This document shows, piece by piece, positions 1 through 7,020 of a stretch of DNA of 21,422 nucleotides (position 1 is its first letter; every line of letters starts with the position of its first letter). Below the pieces are notes generated by a model, which did no database searches, was not told where the DNA came from, and worked only from the letters and a program-made list of their open reading frames with translations. A program made the position numbers and the translations under genes. The stretch is from positions 418-21,839 of the forward strand of contig DHWK01000003.1 of assembly GCA_002413145.1 (NCBI GenBank). The letters are read 5' to 3'. Source of the DNA: a bacterium UBP12_UBA5184. Lineage in GTDB: Bacteria > Vulcanimicrobiota > Vulcanimicrobiia > Vulcanimicrobiales > Vulcanimicrobiaceae.

Positions 1-1119
1 GGCCACATCCCTGCGTTTACGCACAGCAAGTTGCTGGTTGAAGCCCTCGGCGCGCCGCCGGCCGACGCAGGTTATCAGCAATTTTTCGACCGCGGCATCG
101 ACCCGGACAACGTCGAGGCTGCAAAGCAGCACGAGCGCCAAGCGTGGCCCGAACGCTCGCTCGTGTGGGAGTTCGGCAGCAAGGTCGACATCGACGTCCT
201 GCGCGCGATCGCGACCGCCGACCTGAGCGATGCGACCTCACCGCTGCTCGAACGCGGGCACGCCCTCTGGGCGATCCTCGAACACGAGGAGATGCACCAC
301 GAGACCTTCCTCTATATGCTGCACCGTCTACCGCTAGAGCGGAAGCGGCCGCCGCGGCGCCAGACGCATTTCGATCGCGCGCCGGAGAGGGACGGCCGCG
401 TGGAGATCCCGGCGGGTTCCGCGACGCTCGGCGTCGCGCGCGGCGGAATTCTCTTCGCGTGGGACAACGAGTACGAGGAGCACGTCGCCGAGGTCGGCGC
501 ATTCGAAGCCGACATCAACAAGACGACCAACGGCGAGTGGCTCGAGTTCGTGAAAGCAGGCGGCCCAGTCCCAAGTTTTTGGGTCGAACGGGAGGGTGAA
601 TTTCGGCTGCTCGCGATGTTCGAAGTATTGCCGCTGCCGAAGAGCTGGCCCGTCTACGTGACGCAGGCGCAGGCGGCGGAGTACGCCGCCTGGCGCGGCG
701 GCCGAATCATCACCGAAGCCGAGTATCACCGCGCCGCGTTCGGAACCCCAGGCGGCGACGAGCGCCCCTTTCCCTGGGGCGAGGCAGCACCCGACGCGCG
801 CATCCACGGCAACTTCGACCATCGCCGCTTCGATCCGGAACCGATCGGAAATTCGCCGCAAGGCGTCAGCGCCTGGGGCCTCGCCGATCTCGTCGGCAAC
901 GGCTGGGAATGGACCTCGACGAAATTCGGCCCGTTCCCGGGTTTTCAACCGCAACCATCCTATCCGCAGTACTCCGCCGACTTCTTCGACGACCGGCACT
1001 ATGTCATGAAGGGCGCGTCGCCGGTCACCTCGCGCAACTTGGTTCGCCGTTCCTGGCGAAACTGGTTCAGGCCCGACTATCCGTACGTCTACGCGACCTT
1101 CCGCGTCGCGTACGATTGA
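1..1119 (+). CDS. EgtB/SUMF1-family non-heme iron enzyme, 5' truncated
   Basis: The reading frame is open from base 1 with no start of its own, so the N-terminus lies outside the window; the TTG at 31 is internal. Seen: GHIPAF at the very start, matching the DinB-like helix that carries the first iron-binding His of EgtB, then HEEMHHE near visible residues 95-101 (the HxxxH pair). An FGE-sulfatase/SUMF1 fold follows from about residue 135 to the end, with GNGWEWTS and a C-terminal RRSWRNWFRPDYPYVYATFR block. In known EgtB the three His bind Fe(II), and the enzyme joins a thiol to trimethylhistidine as a sulfoxide in ergothioneine synthesis. This homologue could act on another thiol or histidine derivative (OvoA- or SenA-like relatives exist). 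No egtD is visible because the upstream side is cut off. The family call is firm; the exact substrate is not. Confidence 0.85.
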   Translation, partial: GHIPAFTHSKLLVEALGAPPADAGYQQFFDRGIDPDNVEAAKQHERQAWPERSLVWEFGSKVDIDVLRAIATADLSDATSPLLERGHALWAILEHEEMHHETFLYMLHRLPLERKRPPRRQTHFDRAPERDGRVEIPAGSATLGVARGGILFAWDNEYEEHVAEVGAFEADINKTTNGEWLEFVKAGGPVPSFWVEREGEFRLLAMFEVLPLPKSWPVYVTQAQAAEYAAWRGGRIITEAEYHRAAFGTPGGDERPFPWGEAAPDARIHGNFDHRRFDPEPIGNSPQGVSAWGLADLVGNGWEWTSTKFGPFPGFQPQPSYPQYSADFFDDRHYVMKGASPVTSRNLVRRSWRNWFRPDYPYVYATFRVAYD

Positions 1120-1171
1120 GCTCGGCCGACCGGCGAGGCATCACCCTTTCGGTCGGGAAGAGTCGCTCCCA

Positions 1172-2341
1172 ATGTGCGTCGACACGAGACGTTCGCGGTT
1201 CTTCGGCCGCGCCGAGTTTCTCGGCGTCCTCGGCGTTGCGACCGCGATGCCGGCCCAGCTTTCCCAAGCAAACCGACCCGGGCTCAAGGTTCCCGCAGGC
1301 TTGAGTGCCGGCAATGCGAGGGCGGCGCACATCGCGGCAGCCTCGCCCTTCATCGCCGAAACGTACGGCGCGACCGTCGCCTTGGCAAGCTCTATTTCAC
1401 AGAAGACGCTGCGCGAAGGCGTCCTCGCGCTGCTCGAAGACCCAAAGCCCACCTATGCCGCCAAGTACCCGAGTTCGGAATCTCGCGCCGCGCTGCGCGA
1501 GAGGCTCGTCCGCGAAGGTCTCCTCGCACCGAGCGCCCCGCTGACCGCCCTGTTTCCGCCCGGCACCGAAATCGATTCCCGGCACGCGCCGCAGCCGTTT
1601 TGGTCGGCGGCCGGCTCCGATGCGATGTCGCATCACTCCTATCCCGGCGGACTCGCCGTGCACGAGACCTTCAACGCGCGAATAGCCGCGGCATTTGCGG
1701 ACGTCTACGATCGCGCTTACTTCGGCGGACGTGCGACGGTCGATCGCGATACCGTCGTCGCCGCGGCATTCTACCACGACGTCATGAAGAGCATCGTCTT
1801 CCAGTGGAACGCCGACGGGACGATTTTCGAAGAGACCACGATCGGCGGTACCGGCGGCCATCACGCTCTCTCCGGCGCCGAGGCGATCGCGCGCGGCTGC
1901 TCCCCCGCCTTCGTGATTACGCTGCTCTCGGCCCACGCCGCGCCTTCCCTCGGGGATGAGGCGAAAGTGGTGACTTGGTGCCGAGCGGCGGCGCTGATCG
2001 CGGCGGTCGACCCGCTCGAGTACGGCCTATTGCGTAAGGTCGGTCCACAGTTCGTCCTGGCGCCGGCCTTCGTACCGCTCGAAGCTTTCGTCAGCTATCT
2101 GAGCGACCACGACTACGTGTTGTCGATTCAGGCGCTGCGTGCCGTGCTGCCGCAGCTCCAGCGCGTTGCGCCGCCCTATCTGGGAGCGGGCGCTTACCCG
2201 ACCTTTTCCTGGTTCAAGAACGCGGCACTCTCGCATCTCTCCGCGATCGGGCTCTATCAAACGCTGGCATCCGGCGGCGAATCGGCGTTCGACCGCGCCG
2301 TCTCGGACTTCGCGCGGGTACCATCCGCTCGTCTTGGGTAG
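1172..2341 (+). CDS. HD-domain-like putative metal-dependent phosphohydrolase, possibly exported
   Basis: A 389-aa protein starting at ATG 1172, with GGGAAG about 11 nt upstream. The central part carries the spaced His/Asp pattern of HD hydrolases: SHHSYPGGLAVHE (residues 153-165), FYHDVMK with the His-Asp pair at 202-203, GGHH (228-231) and a further His at 255. HD proteins use such residues to hold one or two metals and usually hydrolyse phosphoesters; no substrate can be read here. The N-terminus has Arg-Arg at 6-7 and a hydrophobic stretch, about 16-33, ending in an A-x-A-like site (QLSQA). This could be a degenerate Tat or Sec signal, which would be unusual for an HD enzyme, or the true start could be further in. 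The stop codon TAG overlaps the ribosome binding site of the next gene, so the two are probably co-transcribed. Confidence 0.6.
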   Translation: MCVDTRRSRFFGRAEFLGVLGVATAMPAQLSQANRPGLKVPAGLSAGNARAAHIAAASPFIAETYGATVALASSISQKTLREGVLALLEDPKPTYAAKYPSSESRAALRERLVREGLLAPSAPLTALFPPGTEIDSRHAPQPFWSAAGSDAMSHHSYPGGLAVHETFNARIAAAFADVYDRAYFGGRATVDRDTVVAAAFYHDVMKSIVFQWNADGTIFEETTIGGTGGHHALSGAEAIARGCSPAFVITLLSAHAAPSLGDEAKVVTWCRAAALIAAVDPLEYGLLRKVGPQFVLAPAFVPLEAFVSYLSDHDYVLSIQALRAVLPQLQRVAPPYLGAGAYPTFSWFKNAALSHLSAIGLYQTLASGGESAFDRAVSDFARVPSARLG

Positions 2342-2344
2342 GAG
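2339..2344 (+). promoter_or_regulatory. Ribosome binding site fixing the start at 2352
   Basis: TAGGAG lies 7 nt before ATG 2352. Its first three bases are the stop codon of the HD-domain gene. This makes ATG 2352 the start, although the same frame is open back to 2139 inside the upstream gene. Confidence 0.7.
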
Positions 2345-2351
2345 ACCAGAG

Positions 2352-2744
2352 ATGAGAGCAACCTGGAAACCGCACGAAAAACACGGCAAACTCAGCGCAC
2401 AGAGCGACCTGCCCGACAGCGTCTTTGCGTTCCCGAAGCAGCGCAAAGAGCCGCTGACCGACGCGAGCCACGTACGCAACGCGATCGCGCGCTTCGACCA
2501 GGTCAAGGACGTCTCGGACGGAGAGCGAGCGCAGGCCTTCGCAAACATCAAGAAGGCGGCGAAGTATTACGGCGTCGAGGTGAGCGAGAAAACGTGGCAC
2601 GACCTCGCAGCTCCCCCCAGAAAGGGCCCAAGCAAACGCGCGCGGCGTGGCGCTGCGAAGCGCTCCCCTTCGGCCCGGTCCGCGAGCGCTCGCAAGGGCG
2701 CGGCCCGCAAGCGGACGGCGGGGCGCAAAAGAAGGAAGTCCTAG
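2352..2744 (+). CDS. DUF6582-type protein with basic, histone-H1-like tail
   Basis: A 130-aa protein in two parts. Residues 1-85 contain LPDSVFAFPKQRKEPLTD followed by ASHVRNAIARFDQV and IKKAAKYYGVEVSE, a pattern I associate with DUF6582 domains of unknown function, which are also found in phage and actinobacterial proteins. Residues 88-130 are almost entirely Lys, Arg, Ala, Ser and Gly with SARSASARKGAARK-type repeats, resembling bacterial histone-H1-like tails and likely to bind nucleic acid. The N-terminal domain pairs a conserved acidic/aromatic segment with a helix that could be an RNA/DNA- or protein-binding module; no enzymatic motif is seen. It sits directly after the HD-domain gene. 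The basic tail suggests a nucleoid-associated or ribosome-associated role, but this is inference. Confidence 0.6.
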   Translation: MRATWKPHEKHGKLSAQSDLPDSVFAFPKQRKEPLTDASHVRNAIARFDQVKDVSDGERAQAFANIKKAAKYYGVEVSEKTWHDLAAPPRKGPSKRARRGAAKRSPSARSASARKGAARKRTAGRKRRKS

Positions 2745-2881
2745 CGCAACCCTCTCGGCTCGAGGCCGGTCTCGGGAGGTATGATTTCCGGCGAAAAGGT
2801 GACCTCATAGCTGGGCGTCGCGGCCGTCCAAAGAGGGCCCCGCGTGCGCCTTCGGTCGACACGTCCAATAAAGAAGCTCCG

Positions 2882-3106
2882 TTGGAGCTCTTCGGAACGA
2901 TCAAACAGGTTTTTCCGAGCACGACCTTCTCGGTCGAACTCGAGAACGGTCAGACGGTCCTGGCGCACATCGCCGGCCGCCTGCGCCGTCACCGGATCAA
3001 GATTCTCCCGGGCGATCGCGTCGATCTCGAGATCTCGCCGTACGATCTCTCCAAGGGCCGGATCGTCTATCGCTATCGCGCCGGCGAGGCCCGCCGCACC
3101 GCTTAG
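2882..3106 (+). CDS. infA: Translation initiation factor IF-1
   Basis: An S1/OB-fold protein of about 74 aa. Seen: GTIKQVFPSTTFSVELENG, AHIAGRLRRHRIKILPGDRV and ISPYDLSKGRIVYRYR, which match the length and signature blocks of IF-1, including the near-invariant SPYDLSKGRI. IF-1 binds the ribosomal A site during initiation. The start is uncertain. The only usual start codon near the expected place is TTG 2882, giving an N-terminus about six residues shorter than typical, with a weak GAAG 5 nt upstream. Yet the codons just before it read KEAP, aligning with the KEDN of E. coli IF-1, so translation may begin further up at a non-standard codon. It ends with an extra AGEARRTA tail. The gene stands alone, not in a ribosomal protein operon, so it may be a second infA copy. 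Confidence 0.85.
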   Translation: MELFGTIKQVFPSTTFSVELENGQTVLAHIAGRLRRHRIKILPGDRVDLEISPYDLSKGRIVYRYRAGEARRTA

Positions 3107-3150
3107 CGGGTCGCTTGCGAGGGGGCTTCACGCTCGGACCGAAACGTTCG

Positions 3151-3291
3151 ATGCTCGTTACGACGCGCGAGGCCGAGTTCAACCTGGAAAAGGGCGAGGC
3201 ATTCGTTCATTCCGCGTTTCCCGGACTCTTGTTGTCGATCGATGCGATCTTCGCGGCGCTCGATCGTTGGCGCAAGGACCACCGTCGCTAG
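3151..3291 (+). CDS. Small hypothetical protein (46 aa)
   Basis: ATG 3151 opens a frame of 46 codons ending at TAG 3289-3291, beginning MLVTTREAEFNLEKG and ending LDRWRKDHRR. Third codon positions are mostly G or C, as in the neighbouring genes, which favours real coding. It would form one or two amphipathic helices with a central hydrophobic stretch (FPGLLLSIDAIFAAL). There is no clear ribosome binding site, and the frame is open upstream, so the start could be earlier. I do not recognise the family. It lies 44 nt after infA and just before the convergent end of icd. Confidence 0.4.
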   Translation: MLVTTREAEFNLEKGEAFVHSAFPGLLLSIDAIFAALDRWRKDHRR

Positions 3292-3313
3292 CACGTCGCG
3301 CTTCGGGCGCCTT

Positions 3314-4555
3314 CTAGGCGCGCGCTTCTACGTTTGCCCCGACCGACATCCGCCGCTTGAGTTCGTCGTCAAGCGCAGCCAAGAATGCCTCCGTCGTGAG
3401 CCACGGCTGATCGGGACCGATTAGGATCGCGAGATCTTTGGTCATTTTCCCGCTTTCGACCGTATCGACGCAGACGCGCTCGAGAGTTTCCGCGAAACGG
3501 GTAACCTCCGGCGTCCCATCCATCCGCCCGCGATGCGAGAGGCCGCGAGTCCACGCGAAAATCGACGCGATCGGATTGGTCGACGTCGGTTTGCCTTGCT
3601 GATGCAGCCGGTAATGCCGCGTAACCGTGCCATGCGCCGCCTCGGCCTCGATCGTCTTACCATCGGGCGTCATCAGGACCGACGTCATCAAGCCGAGCGA
3701 ACCGTAGCCTTGCGCGACCGTGTCGGACTGCACGTCGCCGTCGTAGTTCTTGCAGGCCCAGACGTAAGCGCCGCTCCACTTGAGAGCGGCCGCGACCATG
3801 TCGTCGATCAGGCGATGTTCGTAGAACGCGTCGACCGCCTCGAAGCGCGAGCGGAATTCTTCATCGTAGATTTGCTGAAAGATCTGCATGAAGCGGCCGT
3901 CGTACGTCTTTAAAATGGTGTTTTTCGTCGAGAGGTACACCGGCCACTTGCGCTGCAGCCCGAAGTTAAAGCAAGCGCGCGCGAAGCCCCGAATCGACTC
4001 GTCGAGGTTATACATCGCAAGCGCGACGCCGGGTTCTGCGAATTCGAAGACTTGGCGTTCGACCGCTGCGCCGCCGCCGGCGGGTTCGTAGACGAGCTTG
4101 AGCGTACCGGGACCGGGGATCGCCATCTCCGTCGCGCGGTATTGATCGCCGAAGGCATGCCGCCCGATCACGACCGGTTGCGTCCAGGTCGGCACCAAGC
4201 GCGGAACATTGCGGCACACGATCGGCTCTCGAAAGATCGTCCCGCCCAGCTCGTTGCGGATCGTACCGTTGGGCGAGCGCCACATCTGTTTGAGACCGAA
4301 TTCCTTGACGCGCGCTTCGTCGGCGGTGATCGTCGCGCACTTCACGCCGACGCCATACTGCCGGATGGCGCGGGCGGCGTCGAGGGTCACCTGATCGTCG
4401 GTCTCGTCGCGAGACTGAAGGCTGAGGTCGTAGTACTTTAGATCGACGTCCAGATACGGCAAGATCAATTTCTGCCTGATCATCGCCCAGATGATACGCG
4501 TCATCTCGTCGCCGTCGAGCTCGACGATCGGCTTGGCCACCTTGATCTTGTCCAC
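3314..4555 (-). CDS. icd: NADP-dependent isocitrate dehydrogenase (eukaryotic-like homodimeric type)
   Basis: Oxidatively decarboxylates isocitrate to 2-oxoglutarate with NADP+ in the TCA cycle. About 413 aa, the length of the dimeric type shared with eukaryotic cytosolic and mitochondrial enzymes rather than the E. coli type. Seen: ELDGDEMTRIIW at the N-terminus, SPNGTIRN (residues 94-101) for substrate binding, NYDGDVQSD (270-278) with metal-binding Asp residues, and HGTVTRHYR followed by STNPIASIFAWTRGL; the TRH (about 312-314) is the element that contacts the 2'-phosphate of NADP+ in this subfamily. GTG 4555 is preferred because it gives the usual VDKIKV start and leaves 52 nt for divergent promoters; an in-frame GTG at 4582 would leave only 25 nt. 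It is divergent from the cobalamin-binding gene. Confidence 0.95.
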   Translation of the reverse strand: MDKIKVAKPIVELDGDEMTRIIWAMIRQKLILPYLDVDLKYYDLSLQSRDETDDQVTLDAARAIRQYGVGVKCATITADEARVKEFGLKQMWRSPNGTIRNELGGTIFREPIVCRNVPRLVPTWTQPVVIGRHAFGDQYRATEMAIPGPGTLKLVYEPAGGGAAVERQVFEFAEPGVALAMYNLDESIRGFARACFNFGLQRKWPVYLSTKNTILKTYDGRFMQIFQQIYDEEFRSRFEAVDAFYEHRLIDDMVAAALKWSGAYVWACKNYDGDVQSDTVAQGYGSLGLMTSVLMTPDGKTIEAEAAHGTVTRHYRLHQQGKPTSTNPIASIFAWTRGLSHRGRMDGTPEVTRFAETLERVCVDTVESGKMTKDLAILIGPDQPWLTTEAFLAALDDELKRRMSVGANVEARA

Positions 4556-4607
4556 GCACCGAGGATTGGGCGAGGGTCCCACGATTTCCGCCAGAAGGCG
4601 TCGGCAG
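4556..4607. promoter_or_regulatory. Divergent promoter region for icd and the cobalamin-binding gene
   Basis: The 52-nt gap between two outward-facing starts must carry, or lie next to, both promoters. I see no convincing -35/-10 pair and no riboswitch-sized leader. An AAGGCG about 9 nt before ATG 4608 may serve as a ribosome binding site. Confidence 0.35.
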
Positions 4608-5543
4608 ATGAGCGATGGCGGGTCGGGCCACTGCCGGAGAATCGTGAGCCTCTTGCCCAGCGCGACGGAGATCGTCTACGCGCTCGGCCTCGGCGAGAGC
4701 CTCGTCGGTGTCACGCATGAGTGCGACTTTCCGCCGCAGGCAAAAGCCAAGCCGGCGTTAACCGCGAGCGCGCTACCCGCGGCGGCGTCCTCGTCCGAGA
4801 TCGACCGGCACGTCCGACGGCACCTCCACCAGGGCTCGAGCATCTACAATCTTGACGCGGAGTTGCTCGAACGTCTCGCGCCGGATCTCATCCTGACGCA
4901 AGAACTTTGCGCCGTCTGCGCCGTCTCGTACGACATCGTGGCGCGCGCTGCGAAGCGGCTGCACGGCGATCCGCGCATCGTCTCGCTCGAGCCGTCGAGC
5001 CTGGAGGACGTTTACGCGAACATCGAAACCGTCGCAGGACTGACGGGCACGTGCGCAGTCGCCGAACACGTCATCGCCGCGTTGCGCGCGAGAACCGCAT
5101 CCCTCGCGCGGCATGTCGCCGACCGGCCGAAGCCGAGGACCCTCGTCTTGGAATGGACCGATCCGCCGATGAGCGGCGGCCATTGGACGCCCGGGCTCGT
5201 CGAACTCGCCGTCGGGGAGCCGATCCTCGCCCACCCCGGCGCGAACTCGCAAGTCCTGGGGTGGGAAGCGATCGCCGACGCCGATCCCGACGTTATCCTC
5301 GTCGCGCCGTGCGGCTTCGACCTCGTGAGGGCGACTGCGGCGGTCGACGAGCTCGCCGCCTCCCAAGCGTGGAGCAGGTTACGGGCGGTTCGCAAAGGCC
5401 GAATGCGCGTCGTCGACGGCAACGCCTACGTCAATCGCCCCGGCCCTCGACTCGTCGACACGGCCGAGATCTTTGCGAGCGCGATCCATGGCGAACGTTT
5501 CGGGGCGGCCCTCACCGATCCGGGCGCCCTCGCCGCCGGTTAG
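4608..5543 (+). CDS. BtuF-like cobalamin-binding protein without signal peptide
   Basis: A 311-aa protein of the Fe/B12 periplasmic-binding fold (COG0614). Seen: RIVSLLPSATEIVYALGLG at residues 11-29, GVTHECDFP at 34-42, PDLILTQELCAVCAVS at 92-107, WTDPPMSGGHW, and a C-terminal YVNRPGPRLVDTAEI. These are hallmarks of the branch annotated as cobalamin-binding protein, with a Cys-x-x-Cys typical of that branch. There is no N-terminal hydrophobic signal and no BtuC/BtuD neighbour, so it probably works in the cytosol or as a B12 carrier or chaperone rather than as a transporter subunit; this is inference. ATG 4608 was chosen over the longer frame because the conserved fold begins ten residues in. 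Confidence 0.8.
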   Translation: MSDGGSGHCRRIVSLLPSATEIVYALGLGESLVGVTHECDFPPQAKAKPALTASALPAAASSSEIDRHVRRHLHQGSSIYNLDAELLERLAPDLILTQELCAVCAVSYDIVARAAKRLHGDPRIVSLEPSSLEDVYANIETVAGLTGTCAVAEHVIAALRARTASLARHVADRPKPRTLVLEWTDPPMSGGHWTPGLVELAVGEPILAHPGANSQVLGWEAIADADPDVILVAPCGFDLVRATAAVDELAASQAWSRLRAVRKGRMRVVDGNAYVNRPGPRLVDTAEIFASAIHGERFGAALTDPGALAAG

Positions 5544-5554
5544 GCGTCGTCCTT

Positions 5555-6121
5555 TCACTTGTTGGGAAGCATCGGGCGGCCTTCGCGGGCCACCAACAAA
5601 TCGTGCATGTCGTTGGCGTGTTCCTCTTCGACGGTCAGGATTTCCTCGAGCATCACGCGCGTCGTCGGATCTTTCTCGCCGAAGAAGCGGATCAAGTCGC
5701 GATAGTGCTCCACCGCGATCCGCTCGGCGACGAGATTCTCCCTGATCATATCGACGAGCTGATCGGCATTTCCGTACTCCGAGGCGCTACGCGACGTCAA
5801 GCCGGCAGGATCGAAATTCGGCGTCCCGCCCAATTGATTGATCCGCTCGGCGACCATCATCATATGCCCTTGCTCTTCCTTGGCGTGTTGCAAGAACTCG
5901 GCCTTGACGCTCTCGCTATCGATGCCGGTCGCCGCGACCGCGTGCATCGTATAGCGCAGCACGCAGACGATCTCGGTCGCAAGGACGCTTTGCAAGATCT
6001 CGATCGTTTGATGGACGTCACCACCGTAGTTTTGCGTGACCGCGCCTTTGTCGATGTGGGCGCGCGCGCGGCGGCGCAGTTCCTGGACGTCACTGACAAA
6101 GGTTTGCGCATTGCCGCTCAT
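5555..6121 (-). CDS. Ferritin-like / bacterioferritin-family iron-storage protein
   Basis: A 188-aa four-helix-bundle protein. The diiron (ferroxidase) residues can be placed: E50 in VLATEIVCVLRY, E83 and H86 in the ExxH of KEEQGHMM, E133 in LVAERIAVEHY, and E165/H168 in the second ExxH of TVEEEHAND. Such proteins oxidise Fe(II) and store the mineral, or consume peroxide. It has only one Cys (C53), so the paired-Cys signature of thioferritin-type DPSL proteins is absent. Length and the LNQLGGTPNFDP-like loop after helix B fit the bacterioferritin-related ferritin-like group often found in high-GC soil bacteria. It has its own 113-nt upstream region and ends 11 nt from the convergent cobalamin-binding gene. 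Confidence 0.85.
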   Translation of the reverse strand: MSGNAQTFVSDVQELRRRARAHIDKGAVTQNYGGDVHQTIEILQSVLATEIVCVLRYTMHAVAATGIDSESVKAEFLQHAKEEQGHMMMVAERINQLGGTPNFDPAGLTSRSASEYGNADQLVDMIRENLVAERIAVEHYRDLIRFFGEKDPTTRVMLEEILTVEEEHANDMHDLLVAREGRPMLPNK

Positions 6122-6234
6122 GGCCGGGCCTCAATCTTTCTTCTCGTGTTGGCTGCAGCGGCGTTTCCACCCGAAACGAGCGAACCTTCTTCTCAAGTCA
6201 CCCGGCTTAGCCGAACGGCGACCAAGCGTGAGCT
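6122..6234 (-). promoter_or_regulatory. Upstream region of the ferritin-like gene with clear RBS
   Basis: On the minus strand TTGAGG (complement of 6129-6134) lies 7 nt before ATG 6121, a good ribosome binding site. A promoter must lie in these 113 nt, but only a TTGAGA -35-like hexamer was seen, without a convincing -10. No strong terminator for the upstream DUF1445 gene was found, so read-through into ferritin is possible. Confidence 0.35.
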
Positions 6235-7011
6235 TTAACGGCGTCCGCGCTTGAGATCAGCGTGGCGCAAGTCGGTAACGAACATATGGCCGGGTTCGTG
6301 CGTGATCACGAAGGGCAGGCGGCTTTCGATCGCGACCTGCTGCGGCGTTACGCCGCAACCCCAGAAAACCGGGATCTCTTCGGGTTCGAACGGAACCGGG
6401 TCGCCTTCGTCGGGACGCGAGAGGTCGCGAATACCGAGACCGTTCTGGTAGCCCCACGCGACCGGTTCGCCGTGCGCCTCGACGAACGGACGAGTCAGAT
6501 CGCGAACGCGTTCCAAATCGCCGGCTCGATAGGGCCGCATGCTGACGATCATATGACCGCGCAGCTTTCCGGCCGGCGCGAGCGGGATCGCGGTGCGGTA
6601 CATCGGGACGTTCACGCCGCAGGTCGCGTGGCGAGGCGGCAGCCCCGCTTCGCTGAGCGCCGACTCGAACGTGAACGAGCAGCCGATCAGAAATGTGACC
6701 AGATCGCCACGCCACCACGCTTTCGCATCCGAGGCGCGTTCGACCAGTTCGCCGTCGCGCCATAAACGGTAACCCGAGAGATCGACCCGGACGTCGCTAC
6801 CGCCGGCCAGCCGCGAGCGGTGACTCCCCGCCGTCAGCTCTTCAAGCAGCGGACAGGGGACGGGGTTGCGTGCACACAGCGAGCGCATGTCGGCGGCGTC
6901 GGCCTGCGGAACGACGACGAGATTCGCTTGCACGAAACCAGGCGCAAGGGTCGCCGTCGGGCCCGTGTGCTGCTTCTTGCGAATCGCCTGGCGCGCTCGC
7001 GCTCCGCTCAT
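6235..7011 (-). CDS. DUF1445 / YcsI-family putative hydro-lyase
   Basis: A 258-aa protein of the D-glutamate cyclase-like / putative hydro-lyase family (YcsI in Bacillus subtilis). Seen: GPTATLAPGFVQANLVV (residues 17-33), FLIGCSFTFE (107-116), CGVNVPMYRT (131-140), PVFWGCGVTPQ (214-224) and ITHEPGHMFVTD (236-247), the conserved blocks of this family at its usual length. The biochemical role in bacteria is not well settled. The mammalian D-glutamate cyclase contains a related segment, and ycsI sits beside the 5-oxoprolinase genes in B. subtilis, which points towards oxoproline or hydroxy/amino-acid metabolism. It starts 9 nt after the stop of the RraA-like gene, so the two form an operon. Confidence 0.85.
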   Translation of the reverse strand: MSGARARQAIRKKQHTGPTATLAPGFVQANLVVVPQADAADMRSLCARNPVPCPLLEELTAGSHRSRLAGGSDVRVDLSGYRLWRDGELVERASDAKAWWRGDLVTFLIGCSFTFESALSEAGLPPRHATCGVNVPMYRTAIPLAPAGKLRGHMIVSMRPYRAGDLERVRDLTRPFVEAHGEPVAWGYQNGLGIRDLSRPDEGDPVPFEPEEIPVFWGCGVTPQQVAIESRLPFVITHEPGHMFVTDLRHADLKRGRR

Positions 7012-7020
7012 CCGAGCACG

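Noticed and set aside
334..999. A 221-codon minus-strand frame
   Set aside because: It lies wholly antisense to the EgtB-like gene, which has clear family motifs.
2781..2810. A nine-residue leader-peptide-like ORF before infA (ATG after GGGAGG)
   Set aside because: The Shine-Dalgarno-like sequence is only 1 nt from the ATG, too close to work well, and no attenuator-type alternative hairpins were evident.
3307..3321. Hairpin GCGCC-TTCTA-GGCGC at the end of icd
   Set aside because: The stem has only 5 bp, there is no T-run on either strand, and in a GC-rich genome such stems arise by chance.
4907..6238. A 443-codon plus-strand frame crossing two genes
   Set aside because: It overlaps the cobalamin-binding gene in another frame and then the ferritin gene in antisense; Arg-rich composition indicates a shadow frame.
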